From Sphagnum compactum (Eukaryota; Bryophyta; Sphagnopsida; Sphagnales), in the NCBI GenBank assembly GCA_965153455.1, contig OZ234493.1, positions 8,112,213-8,176,212 on the forward strand: a stretch of 64,000 bases of DNA. The letters are read 5' to 3'. A program made the position numbers and the translations under genes. Below, in pieces: positions 26,171 through 39,300 of this stretch. Within the stretch, counting starts at the first letter, position 1; each line of letters starts with the position of its first letter. The notes beneath the pieces were generated by a model. That model saw only the letters and a list, made by a program, of their open reading frames with translations, made no database searches and had not been told where the DNA came from.

Positions 26171-27264
26171 TGATCTCCTATCCTTGAGTTTCTGGTTCAT
26201 CGTGTGGGAATACCAATAAAAAGGTGTGTGCATGCAGCAATGTCATCAAGAAAGGGTGCCATCTTGGACAATGGGCCTTTGTTTTGCCAAGGTAAAGGTC
26301 TTGTGGCTGGTCATCATTGGCAGAGAAAGCCCTTCTTAGGAGTGCTGAGACATTGATGGACTCTGGCTGCAAACACAAACAATAAGCACATCCTTCAGTG
26401 AAAATGCCAACAAGTTGCATTGCCTCCATGATAAGATCACCTCTGCAGTAACATAACACAACTCTCTTTAACACTCAGTCTAAGTCCTCATCCAGATATT
26501 AAGAAAAGGTCATAACCTAAAAACAAGATTCTTAAAAATGCAAAGCAGGAATAATAACAGTGGGAGACATTGAAAACAGGATTTCAGAAGATTAACTTCA
26601 CCATCAGCAGTTTGATTTGTGGTTGCACCAATGTTGAATATACACTGACGCAGAATATGGAATAACTACTAAGGAATTACAAACCAGATTATTTTCTTTT
26701 CTTTTATTCATGAAATAAAAGGATTTCATAAAAGCCTTATCCTCTCATGAAAGGATAGCCTGTGAACATGTGGATACCTACCTTCCTGTATCTGGTCTCT
26801 CTCTAGTCTCAACAATGAGGGAACCATGAATGTGCCACCCCAGCAAAGCACACAGTTAGTACAAAATTGCAATAAAACGCACTAAATGGTCATCATAATC
26901 TCTTTCCATGTTGTATCTTCCTGCCTATATCCCTTGAGCTTTTGCAGTTACAAAAGGCCCAAGGATCTCATGACTACAGTGGAAAACTGGGGTTAACTTC
27001 ATAAACACCTGGTGGACCTCCTGTGCAGGGTCTGGCTGTATTCACAACTCTCATCACTTGAAGGCATTCTCGTATCTAACTGCTGCTGTCCATCTGCACA
27101 ACACAAGTACATCAAGTCATGGTTAGGAGCTTATGAAGGATCTCACCTGAAACTTCCAAACAAAATGAAAATGATGTAAGTCTCCAACAAGAATAGATCA
27201 GAATCCTGATTACAAAGTAGGATAAATGAGTCTTGAGTCAATGCAAAGAAACTGAGCCAAGTAT
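26171..27264 (-). other. Probable 3' flank of the VTT gene
   Basis: Richer in GC than the flanking spacer. A 98-codon minus-strand frame at 26178-26474 starts MLKRVVLCYC and resembles nothing I know. It may be 3' UTR or an uncharacterised exon. I see no supporting splice context. Confidence 0.3.
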
Positions 27265-28489
27265 TCAACAATACTTTGCACCCATGGAGATCTGACCTTG
27301 TTCCCTTTCATGGGGGTCTTTGGAGCTTGTCCGAGAGGCATCTATGAGCACAAAATCTTCTGATGATGCATACTTTGCATACTTTCTAATGCGCCATGTG
27401 ATCAATATGCTGGACACAATGCCGATAGCAGGAAGAATGTAGGTCAATATTCCAGATTTGCTGGCAGTAGTCTTATCAGCACCCGCTTCCATTGTGGCAG
27501 CACTAGTAAGACTTCCAATTGAAGTGTTCTGTATAATCATGGGCAGGCCACCAGCAATGGTTGGCAGCAAATAATGCACAGGAAATGAGACATTTGTGGC
27601 TGCCAGACCATAGTTTATGACATATGATGGGACAGGGGAAAAGCGTGCTAACAATACGAATTTCCAACCATCTCGCACAACTCCTTTGTTGATAATGTCG
27701 AAGTACTTGTTCTTTCTCACCAAATCACTTGCCCAGGTGGAGCTCCGAAACAATGCCCTGCAATTTCCTCGGGTTCAGGTTATATCAACTCCATGCAGCT
27801 GTCACCAACCCTGGTTCCAACGCTATCAACAACACTATCAACATTCCTAGTGCTGAAGCCTTATCACATGATTCTTTTTTGGTCTTACTGTGTCACTGCT
27901 GTGAAAATCCATAAGAATTTCACTTCATCAAACTTGGTGGACAGAAAAAACAAGCACACTGGAAACCCTAACCAAAACAGGACCTTCAGTGCTTCTATCT
28001 TGCTCTTTGTATCTGCCCTTCAGATTGAAAGTCTCTTCCCTGCCAAATTCAGAAGATAGTGAACCAAAAATGGGATACCTTCTCACATGAGAGAATCAAA
28101 GAGCACATCAAGCAGAGATGATGGGACGAAGACCCGGGGGGGGGGGGGGGGGGGGGAAGAAGAATGCATTAAACTGACCTTCCAAGCCAGAAGGCGAGCG
28201 AAGCTCCCATGACTTTGGCAGCAAACACACACATGACGCCATTGAGGAAACCGAAGAGAAAAGATGCTGCTGCCTCGAAGACAATAGCATAAGGAAAGCA
28301 CAAAGCAATGGCAACAGTGTGCACCAGCACGAACACCGGCATGGCCCAGGGTCCGAGCCTCTCTGCAGAATAGCGAAATCCCTCCACCATCGCCTTCCGA
28401 TCTCCACCATACGCCTTCGTGATGACGAAGTAAACAGCTGCTGTCAGTATTAGCAAAGACAGCAAACCGATCCGGCCAGCTCCTCCCAT
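27265..28489 (-). CDS. SNARE-associated Golgi (VTT-domain) membrane protein, TVP38/TMEM64-like
   Basis: Two exons, 28489-28179 and 27757-27265, join in phase to 267 residues. A hydrophobic segment near the N-terminus (GLLSLLILTAAVYFVI) is followed by the VTT/SNARE_assoc domain. The domain has AIVFEAAASFLFGFLNG, the glycine-rich AKVMGASLAFWLGR and the signature LLARFSPVPSYVINYGLA. A C-terminal membrane segment (YILPAIGIVSSILITW) precedes a basic-then-acidic cytosolic tail. Relatives sit in Golgi/ER-type membranes; DedA/VTT proteins are linked to lipid scrambling and membrane traffic. The ATG at 28489 is the first ATG in frame. The length is near that of short plant members. The single intron contains a run of 21 guanines close to the donor. 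Confidence 0.9.
28136..28156. repeat. G21 homopolymer in the VTT gene intron
   Basis: Twenty-one uninterrupted G on the plus strand (C on the sense strand of the gene), 22 bp inside the intron from the donor at 28178. The length may be inexact because long homopolymers are assembly-prone. Confidence 0.8.
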
Positions 28490-30550
28490 TTTAGGCACCC
28501 GTCCTCTTGCTCCCTTCTGTCTCCCCTTCTTTCAGCATCAGGCTGTTTTGTTGTCTGCCTTCTTCCCTCGTCTTCCTTATTCCACGCCGCTTATTAGTTC
28601 AACAAGCTTTTCTCCCTTTCCTGCAATTTCCTGTATCGCAGCCGCTTCCGCATAGAAGCCCCCTTGAGATCTTGCCGCCCAAAGCCTTCGACAATCGATC
28701 GATCTTGCCAAACCTGGACTAAGCAGAGAAGGAAAAAAGCATGTCCCATTCACAACGACGGAATTGAGGTTTTACAACTGCCACCGTCTGCCTCTCTGGT
28801 TTCTTTCAGGGTTCGAGAGCGAGTCGAAAGCCCGAACAAAAAACCAAAAATAAATAAAAATTCAGAGAATATCAATCTACCAAAAGAACCAAACACAAAA
28901 CTCGCTCAAATGCAGATGTGAAAGACATCAAACGTATGCGCTTGAACTGCATTCGGTGTCGTGTACAGAGTACAAACAAAGCATGACAAATTCTGGCCGT
29001 CACAGCGCGCAACGCGAGTAGCGTACAGCAGTGCGAGGAGAGGAAGAAGAGCGCCACACTAACTAGCATACTAATTACTCACTAACTGCAAGTCCATCAC
29101 TGTCAGTAAGTTGTTAATAAACGGACCAGAAGAAGTCGGTTAACTTCAGCGTTAAAGTAAGGTTGTTAGTATTAACTTTGGTGACTAGGGGAAATAAATT
29201 AGGCAATAATTTTTTTTGAAATGTTTTAGACATTTTTGAAAAAATACATAATAATTATTTTTAATTTTTTCATGGCAAAGACTTTCTTTGTGCATTTTCT
29301 TAGGGTTAGGTTTCTTTGTTCATTTTATGAATGCATTACATGTGAATTTCAACCCGAGCAAGTGCTAGGCTATATAAGAACCAATCTCAATTTGACGAAT
29401 TCATACATTTTATTTCATTTGACCATTTATGAAGAAAATACACGGATTATTCATAATTCATGATTTTTTTCCTTGTTATAAGTAGAATTACATAATTTAT
29501 CATTTAAAATTTTAACCATAAATTTATCAATAAATAACATTGATGTTGACTATAATTTCAATTGAAAACAAATAAGAAAATAATAACCTCCCAATGCAAG
29601 AGGTATGGAACAAATACTAAAATGAACTTCCTCAAAATTATAATTCTAACTTGATGTAAGGTAAAGCCCTAAGATGAAGGCATTACCAAAATTAAGGGCA
29701 AGAGTTAATGCCTTACATGCAATAACTAAATGAAAACCCAATTCTAGTAATATTCTCGTCTAAAGGCCTTATTAGTTAAAAAGATAGAGGCCGATCAAAT
29801 AGTGGCTAACATAAACATGTATGGTTTTATGAACCCACCTTGCAAATAACAATAAATAAATAAATAAATAGCAACTTTAAAATGCATAATAAAGTCTTGA
29901 AATGAAATATACCTTCTCAATTGTGCATGTAACTTACACAAGATAGATGTGCCATGTAAATAACTAGCGAGCATTAAAGAAAGGTGTCATGTAAATAACT
30001 AGTGAGCAAAAGCTTTTGCACTCATGAGGATGAGATTGATTAATTAGCTTTCCCGTCAACCATAATTCTCTTACTTTGCATGGGTGATTTCAAATGTCAC
30101 ACAATTGAACCCAATTGTTGCCTAGCAAATGTGCACTAATTTTGGAATCAAATTAAGTTAGTTTAACTTAACATTTGGACTCAACTTGGAACAATCTATT
30201 TATAATTTGTCACAAATGTGATTGCATTTGCACAACAATCTAAACAATAAAAATATGTCTTTATTCCCCAAACACTCACCACAACATTCCACCATTCTTC
30301 CAATCCATCTAACACATTTTTAGTGCATCTATCCAAATCTTACTCAAAACTAAATAGTTGATTGTCATTGGTAATGTGAAACAACACAAAGCCCAAGTGG
30401 GTTGTTGTGTATTAACGATTAAATATGCAAAGATTTTTTTAGCTGTGGGCTATTATTATCCCCTCCATCACCAAAGGCGGATTGAACCAACTCTAAGAAT
30501 GTACAAGTTGTTGTAGGGATCAAATTCTCATCCCCAAATAGAAGGTATAA
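28490..30550. other. VTT gene promoter region and AT-rich spacer
   Basis: 28490-29060 is GC-richer than the spacer beyond it and probably holds the VTT gene's 5' UTR and promoter. Beyond it the DNA is AT-rich with an (AAAT) run at about 29850-29868. No gene is seen. Confidence 0.4.
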
Positions 30551-30552
30551 TA

Positions 30553-30941
30553 TTTTTCATTCTAATTTTTTGAAAATGAACCAAAAGGTAACCCATTACC
30601 AAACAAAAGTAAGGACCTTTTATGTTCATTTTTTATTTTAGTTTTTACACCCCACACCCATTACCAAATTTGTGGGTGGGACATATGTGGATAGGGTTTT
30701 TTGAAAATGAACACAAAAAAACCCATCACCAAACATAGGCCCAAACCTTTTATATTCAAATTTTATTTCATTTTTACACCTTACACCCATTACCAAAATG
30801 TGATCATATGTGGACAATGTTTTTGAAAATGAACACCAAAACACCCATCACCAAACAAGGGCAACTTGACCCTCAATGTTCACTTTTGTTTCAATTTTTA
30901 TGCCCCACACCTATGACCAAATTGTTTGGGGGACAAATGTC
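30553..30941. repeat. Three tandem copies of a ~125-bp repeat
   Basis: Units at about 30553-30692, 30693-30815 and 30816-30941 each contain tttgaaaatgaacacaaa, acccatcaccaaaca, a t-rich middle and acaccyyacacccattacc ending near catatgtgg. The divergence between units implies an old array. Confidence 0.65.
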
Positions 30942-30944
30942 AAC

Positions 30945-32495
30945 AACCTTTTTTTTAATGTGTAGAAAAAAAACCCTTAGGGCAAACAGGCTAGTGATTG
31001 AACACTTAAACATTCAGTGTAGGCCGAATCCAAGGGGAGGGATCAGTTGTTTCTAGTGTCTAAACAAAACTTGAATTCCTCCTCTTGATGCATTTGAAAC
31101 ACTAACAATCGTAAAAAATGGATTAAAAATGAGAAAGTTACAGCCCCGTTAAATAAAGGGGGTCAAGAACTTTAAAAAACAAAACATTGAACATTTCAAA
31201 GTTTGGTTCCCAAACACCCAAAAAAATCTTTGAATGTTGTTCAATTGTTATTAAAGTTGAAAGATGATTTGTAGAACTTTAGGTGTTGCCCCTATAGCAT
31301 TTTAAATTGTTTAAAATGAAAAAAAAAAGAAAATGTTATGAGATTTGAAAGTAAGAGGGGTCCAAAGAAAAAAAAAAACGTGTTTTGTAAGTTGGAAAGT
31401 TTTTTTTTTTTCTTGTTATTTTTTCATTACTGTTTTTCCTTTACACTTCAAAGATGATTTTTAGAGCTTGACGTAACACTCCCATAACATTTTAAATCAC
31501 TCAAAATGAAGCACATATGATGAAGATATAAATAAGTGTTCAATCATAAGCAAGTGATCGATGATGGGCCGATCTATCCTAAGGGTGCTAGTGAAATGTT
31601 CATCCCCTTTCTTACTTTTGATATCCCATTTATGCTAAACAATCTAACAATAAGAAAGGTGAACTTTCATTACTAAGAGGTTCACCACAAAACTTCCATC
31701 ACTAAATTGTGAGGGTGAAAAAGGTTGTCCATTAATTTTTTGAACCAAACATTTTGATTTTAAAATGAATTTGAACAATGACCCACTAGGTGATTATTTG
31801 TCATAGGTGTTTTTTGGGTGGTTTTGGTGTTCACCCATCAATTTGTAATTAGTAATAAGTGGTTTTATCCTAATACCCTACAAGTTAATTTAAGTAAAAA
31901 AATTGTCATTAATAAATTGTTAAGTGGCACTAATAACCTACAAATGAACATGAACAAAAGTTTAATGTTGTTAAAGGTTGTTCACACATGCAGATAATAT
32001 CGTCAATAATGATGAAAATAACTACATTTGTTCAAATTGCATCATGTCTTAATGGCATGCCTACATGGCAAGTTATCAATCTAACTATTAGTTAATGGTA
32101 ACTTATTAGTAATCTATTACTACAAATTGATAAATCTTCCAAATTCAAAGATTTGGATGCTTATCACTAAGGATAAGTTATCACCACAAAATCTAGGCAA
32201 GTAAGTAATCATCATGGAACCTATCTTCAAACTTCGGCTTGGAACTTCAACACCAAAACACCTCGAATTATAACAAGTTTCACATTCTTCGACTATGTCT
32301 TTAGGAGTTTCTCCAAATGCTACAGAGGTTCTTCTAGAATGGAGATGCATAACTCTTCATCAATTCCTACGGCAAACAATGCAACAATGCCATTAATAGG
32401 AGGGAGAGGTGTAAGTGGTGAAGGCATAGGAGGGAGAAGTGCAAATAGCAAAGGCATTGGATCAGCAAAAGTAAGATGAGAGCCAATGCAACATA
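30945..32495. other. AT-rich intergenic DNA
   Basis: No gene. A diverged ~65-bp duplication, about 31255-31320 versus 31446-31510, shares aaagatgatttktagarctt and cattttaaat...aaaatgaa. Confidence 0.4.
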
Positions 32496-32499
32496 GGCA

Positions 32500-32860
32500 T
32501 GTTGTAATGTGGTGGAACAAAATAGCCAAATAATTTTAGAAACTAATCAAAACAAAATGCCAAGGAATGGGACGATGTGTAAGGACAAGTGGAATGGAAT
32601 CAATTCGGATTTCAAAAAGTTTTTTGACTACCATAAAGGTACCGAACACCACACATTGTATTGGGAATTGATTACAAAAGAGGGTGACAATTATCATTTA
32701 ACTTGATCCTTCAATAGAAAGTATTAAAATGTAATTGAAGCATTTCAAGGAGAGCGCATCATCAACAAACCACTAAATGTGAAAGATTTATAGTCTGAAG
32801 GTTCATTCAATTTTCATTCACACAAGAGTTTTTTAATGAGGATGATGTGTTAGAAAAAAG
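32500..32860 (+). mobile_element. Relic of a MYB/trihelix-like transposon protein
   Basis: The plus strand reads MCKDKWNGINSDFKKFFDYH, KGTEHHTLYWEL, a stop after YHLT at 32706, then FNRKYYNVIEAFQGERIIN and a further stop. The pattern (KDKW..LNSD[FY]KK..DYHKGT, then AFQGER) resembles the DNA-binding ORF of plant Harbinger-type transposons as I remember them. At least two stops break the frame. No transposase partner is recognisable nearby. Confidence 0.45.
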
Positions 32861-32864
32861 AATT

Positions 32865-35800
32865 CCAATTAAATAACCTTGGGTGAATGTCATCAATTTG
32901 TCACATGATTATGCCGACAATCTGTCAGGACCTAAATGTCGTGCATTTATTTTCAACCTCATTAATGCTCCAAGCACATGTGTTATACCACCACAAGGTC
33001 CTTCGATAACTCCAATTACCCCTGCAAACACAAGAATCAAATGAAAGCAGTCAAACATTTTTTCACATGTAATTGATGCAACTACGAAAAATAGCAAAAA
33101 ACTTGTGGAAGTAATGGATTGTGTCAACTAGACATAATTGGAGATTGAAGACTATCGCACCATTGTCCAAGAGCATACCATGAAAGACCAATTGAAATAT
33201 TTCAAATAGAGAAACAAACAAGAACATGGTGAGTGTTTTATTTCAACTCATCACAGCAATGTGTCATGCCTTCATCTAGGACAAGTTGTTCCTGCTTACA
33301 CCTTTGCAACTAGCTTCAAACTTGTCAGAAGAAGAAATGGACATTCAACCAACGGAAGAAGTGCAACCTGCAAAAGAGGTGATTCCAAAAACCAATTAAA
33401 TTCCTGCAACAATAACAATTCACTTTAGTAAATTTGGTTCCATATTACAATACATGAATTACATTTGATTGTAGAAGATCATCATTGTTGAATTCACAAG
33501 TTCACAAGTTTAGTTTCCAATTCATCGACAAATTTCATGCTACATTTGTAAACGATCATTTTGAAATGTCAATGCATTCAGCAGGGCCTATTTCTCAAGT
33601 ACTATTTTAAAATTAACCTTTGATTTGTTCTTGAATTTTTTGTATCTTCCAATTCAACTTCAATGTCATTGTCTTCTATAGTAGTCCTCTCTCTCTCACT
33701 CAAATCATCTATACCAAACCTTTATATTTGCCCCAAATCAGTTTGATGCACATAGTTAAGAGAACTTTCCATATTTAATTGAACCATCAAAGCTTCCATT
33801 TCAAGGTTCTTCCCATCCAAGATCATGTTATAAAAGATACATTAGTAAAGAACTACATCAAGTAAAAACAAAATATGTAGATTGGTTTTTAGAAGTAGTT
33901 ATTTAAAGTTTTTTTTCAAAATACCAAATGAATTCTCAATAATACTTCTACCTTGAGAGAGATGTTTATTGTACACTGCTGCTAGGATAGTATGTTGAAT
34001 GTTGTTGATACTAGGTTTAAGGATTATGTTGGTTGGTTATTATTTTTTTAATAACTATTGGGTAGGGATTTTTTCAAATTTTTTGGGGACCGCACATGTT
34101 ATCAATATCAATATTTGAGTTATGCATTGTTGTCCACACTATTAGTTTGATGAATTGACTTTGTGAAAATTAAATATTATTTGAATGGAAATGTTGAATT
34201 ACATTACATGCAACTTGAATTGTTTAAAGAATTCATGATTATTGTCATTTTATTTAACATATCTAAATATTTTTGAAGATTTTTTTAAAAAAATTATTGC
34301 AAATTATGCCTCTTTGAATAATATGTCATATTTGATTTTTTTTCATTTTTCATTTTAATTAGATTTATTATCTCTCTTTTTTCAAACAATAAATTGTGCA
34401 TATTTCATTATACAACGTTTTTTTCACACACATATAATTTTTACATTATTTATTTGCTAGGCCATTTAGATGTGTTTTTTATTTTTTCGTGCATTGTTGA
34501 TGATTCTCAAATTGAGTAATTCATTCAGCTTGGTTTTTTTTTAATTGACTTTGATATTGTTGAATTTAACATCTCATAATATTTTGGGAAATATAAAATT
34601 GGTTACAATTTTGTTTGAGAGGATTGTGATGAAAGATTATGTCATTGATTTTAGTATGAAATGAACCAAAAAAAACTACTAATGTAAATTTGATAATTGT
34701 TGGGAACCCAAAGTCATAAAATATTGTGCAATATTTGCTTTGGATCCATCATAGGTATGGTGTGCTTTGTAGAAGGGGTATCAGCCTTGTATTGGTCCCA
34801 AGGTTAAAAAAGGATACAAATGGGCAGACTGGAGAAAAAAATCGCACCAGGGCTTTTGTACTGACTGCATTCATTTCATTCGGCCGATTTGCCCACAGAT
34901 GCAAGTTCTGCAAATTTGCCCACAGTTGCAAAAGGAGTGTAATTCTTTTTCAAAATCTGCTTCATATTGACAACCTCCATGAATGCAGTATCTGAATGTG
35001 ATGAGGTCCAACAGTTTTCCATCAAAATATGTCGCATTTTGCAAAACTAAAACCCCAGAAAAACCCTTTGGAACATTCACAATTGACTTTCCATTTGTTG
35101 CCAGAGTAAAAATTGACTGACATGATTTTTTTTTTTTGGGAGAATCACTAATGATTCTACTTCAGAAAACCCCCAAAAAAAACACTCCATATAATGTTAA
35201 GGTATAACATACATACTTGAACTCCACACCAAAAAAACAGGTGTACAACAACTTTACCATCATCTTCAAGAGTTTCAAATGTTACCCAAATTGCAACGAT
35301 CGAAAGTCAATCCTCAATCTAAGTTTAAAAATGAAGAATTCTGTTACCAGGAAATAAAATTGACAGACGCAATATTGTCAGTAGATGCAACAAAAACAGT
35401 ATACACAACCTAGGGAGAATTGCTGCAAAAGTTAGACTCAGAACAGATAGTTATCTTTATGGTTGCAGAGAACTGCCCTGCACACAGTTACACAAATAGT
35501 CCTGAGAATACCAACAAAGTTCAATTATCCATACAACTTTTGTCAGGCATAATGCACAGCACAGTAACTCCACAACAGGAATCTGTGTTGCAAAAACTGC
35601 AATTCAATTTGAAGAAAACCCAAGTAACTTGCTGTTGCTCCATAATTGACATACCTCATTTCCTAGTTTTCTCACATCTCCTGCCTGCACAATACAGGTT
35701 CAGACTTATAACCATGGCTCCTGTCTATAAGTCCGAACAGCCACACAGCCTCTATAAACTGAAAAACTAACCCTTTCTGCTCACAAGCTTTTCAAGTGTT

Positions 35801-36395
35801 GAGAGTCTCTGGGTCAATACTGGTCACCAGTTAGCTCTCATGTCTTTCCACTTGTCTAACGGAACCAATGGCCACCCAATTTCCAACCTGCATTACAAAA
35901 GCAGATTCACTTATTTATTTTACTGTAGGGCAACAATGTGCATGAGTTGGAGACATGTGCTCCATTCTGTTTCAAGGATGGATTCATTAGCAATTGCTAT
36001 TTCTCACTATCCCTCATAAAAAGTATTGTGTCCCACAAAACTGTGCTAGCTAATGCATTAGCAGTTTACGCTTATGAATGGAAGGAATCAATATTTAGTG
36101 AATAGTTAGATAATCATAATCAATATCTGAACATGTGCCTAAGCAGCATATTTGCCCCCTGTTGAAATATGCTTCAATAGCTTTTGTGAACTATTGCATT
36201 CTATATCTGGTGTGGTGAGTTTCTCCTGTTAACTCCTCAACTCCTACATCTTCTAAAACTCAAGAATGTCACAACTTCTAAACAAAACTTGGGAGGAGAG
36301 CGAACTGTGGGACATACACAATCATTCATTTTGCATTCTCAACTGATGAGATTCTTGTTTAAATTTGATAGCAAGGAATGGACATAATACCACGG
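32865..36395. other. AT-rich spacer, then 3' flank of the WD40 gene
   Basis: No credible gene. From about 34720 the sequence becomes less AT-rich. 35400-36395 is likely the 3' UTR or flank of the minus-strand WD40 gene. Confidence 0.4.
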
Positions 36396-39300
36396 TCAAG
36401 AATCATCATCTTGGTCCCAGGGCTGCTGCTGGTCATACCACCATGTCTTCACAGTGCAGTCATGGGAACAGCTGTTCACAGAATTTCCAGTTAACATTCT
36501 TAGAACTCATAATCATAAGATACCCATATGATGTGAAAATTAGCCAGAAATAAGATTTTCCTTGTACATGAACTTTTCAGATGTGTAGATTGTCAGAGAG
36601 CATCTAATCCCAATTTTCCCAAATTGCCAGAGGTAGAACAAATTAATTGTGATCCGTAACCGTAGACACAGGAGAAACAAAGAAGAGAGAACTAGAAAAA
36701 AGTACCTTACAAGAAGGCTCTGGTGGGGATTCCAAATAGCACGATAAGCAATGTCACTGTGGCTATCATTACTATGGGCACCCAAACGCTGCAGCACCTC
36801 CCCTGTTGCTGCATCCCAAATGTAGATCAAGCCATCCTGCAGCCACACAAGTTGACAAGTCTCAGAAAGAACAAGAGGATGTCAACTACTACCACAGATG
36901 TATTGGAACTACAAACAGATTGAAGTTCATGTCTCATATGCTACATACTGAGAGATTCATCCCAAGTTCTGCTGCAATATCCCAATTCACTTACTACCAA
37001 AAATACACAACTTCACATTACTCCTGACCGCCCAATCATGGGATTTCTTTTTTCATGGAGCAATGACAACATCAATGATGAAAACCTCAATGAGCAGTAC
37101 TACCTCAGATCCACCAACTACAAGAGAATCATCAGGTCCAAAGCTTGCTCTGACAAAGTTTTTACTGGTGTTTTGATGACCCTTGAATCTCCTTATTGGG
37201 CGTGCCTGCATCAGCACAACATTCATTTGACATTGAAAAAGTGCAATACATGGAAGAAGCAACAAGCTCCAATAACTATGCTGCAAAATCTCAACAAGAC
37301 AAAGCACTAGTAGCCACCAGAATTCCTAATCGTTCCAAACTGTAATACTAAAGAGCTGTTGTAAAAAGTAAAGCACTGACCAATCGCACATCCCAGAGTC
37401 GATTGGAGTTGTCCTTAGACCCACTTAACAAAAGACTACCAGCCTTGTTCATCTCCACGGACGTTACCTCTGCACACAAGTTACCATGTAAGAGAGCATG
37501 ACAATTGACAGCCCCATGGCTCATACCAGCTTCACCAGCAATGTTCACAATGACAGATTGTGCATGCAAAGCCAAATCATAGTTATATTTGGCTTTGCTG
37601 TTCCAAGAGACATGACAGCTGATTTGGGTTGCGATAACAATTCTACTCCTTAAATCTGCTGTCAACACCACCAAGAATAGTATCCATAGAAACTCATGTA
37701 TTGATATCCATCACTGGGTGTCAGCTGAAAGTTGAAGAAAATGACAGCACCTCCAAAATGAGAGCTGTAGGTCTTCACACAAACCCCACTGACCAAGTCC
37801 CAGAACTTGATTGTGTAATCCTTTGACCTGCCATTTACAACAGTTATGAGAACTGATCTTCGGAAGAAATTTGTAATCCTTGCAAATACCAAACCCTGCT
37901 TCCTTGGAGTACTCTCCCCCCTAAGTTGAGCCTTCCTTGCAAAAGAGATGATATCTGACTACATCACTAATCTTCTTTACTCAGTAGGGCCACAGGGTCA
38001 ACAAATCATGATTTCACTCCTCCCTCCTAAACCTATTGAGAGACCAGGTTGAGCAATCACGCACCCACTAATGACAAGGTTGCCCAAAGGATTGAAAATG
38101 ACACGTGAGACAGCAGAGTTATGACCGATGAATGTGCGTAACAGTGCACCTGTGCGTGCATCCCAGAGTCTTACAGTTTTATCATATCCCCCTGTCACCA
38201 CATAATTCTGCATCATCCTTAGAGTACTTAGTTTCTGTTCACACATCAATTCCAGCATTCCTGAAAGAGATTGCATCACAACCTAGGGATACAAATACAA
38301 CACTGAACTTCCTTATAGGAGAATGCACTATCCTCAAATGCATGCATCAAGCACAAGAAAGCAGGGGAGTGAGTGTACATTTGATTGGTGGAATTTGACA
38401 CTATATACATCGCCCTCATGGCCAGAAAGTGTTGCTGAACATGCTGACTTTGTTGTTCCCCGCAAGTTCCAAAACTGTTAAGGGTGACCATGATTTGCAA
38501 ATTAGCGACATGGATAGTTCACATTTGCTTCAAAACTTATAAGAATCCTGAAAACATAACCAGTGCTTTGCACAATAATGAATTTATTCTACAAAAACCA
38601 TGAATTGGATAGTCAACAAGTCCAACCAGGTTATATAACTCTCCAGAGGAAAAAATCCCTCAGTTTCCTCACATTCATCTGGTGTGATTATCTATACCTT
38701 GACAGTTGAATCCCCAGAAGCACTGGCCACAACATCCCCACTGCTGCTGGAAGTGACATCCCATATTCGGGAAGTATGGCCTCCACCACTTCCCAGGTCT
38801 CCATCTCCTAGCACTCGCACACATTGCCCGTCCTCAACATCCCAGACTCGCAACATGTTGTCACTGCAGCACATCCATTTCCAAGGGAGAGAAAAATCCT
38901 CTTAGCAATTGTAGTTCCCAATCAACCATAATACATGCAACACGTTAGGCTTTCTCCATCTTATGCTGGCATCCTGTCATGCTGATGGTGTGACAGAAAT
39001 TCCATGGAAGACCTCTCTCAATTTCCATAAGGAGAGTGTATATGAATATGATTACACCATTCTTGAAAGGAAACCAAGATAAAAGTGACATACACCTAGG
39101 TATGCATGGTAGTGTTTGTTTAGCATATGGGTGGGCATTGTGGCTTATGTACCTGGAACCAGAAACAAGGAGAGTGCCCTCTTCTCCAACAAAGTCTACA
39201 CACCTGCCCACACAAAATCACTTCAGAAACATGAAGGTGCATCCACCCCAAAATGATGATCATGGAAATAATTTAGAAAATGAGCATCTCCAAAGGGACA

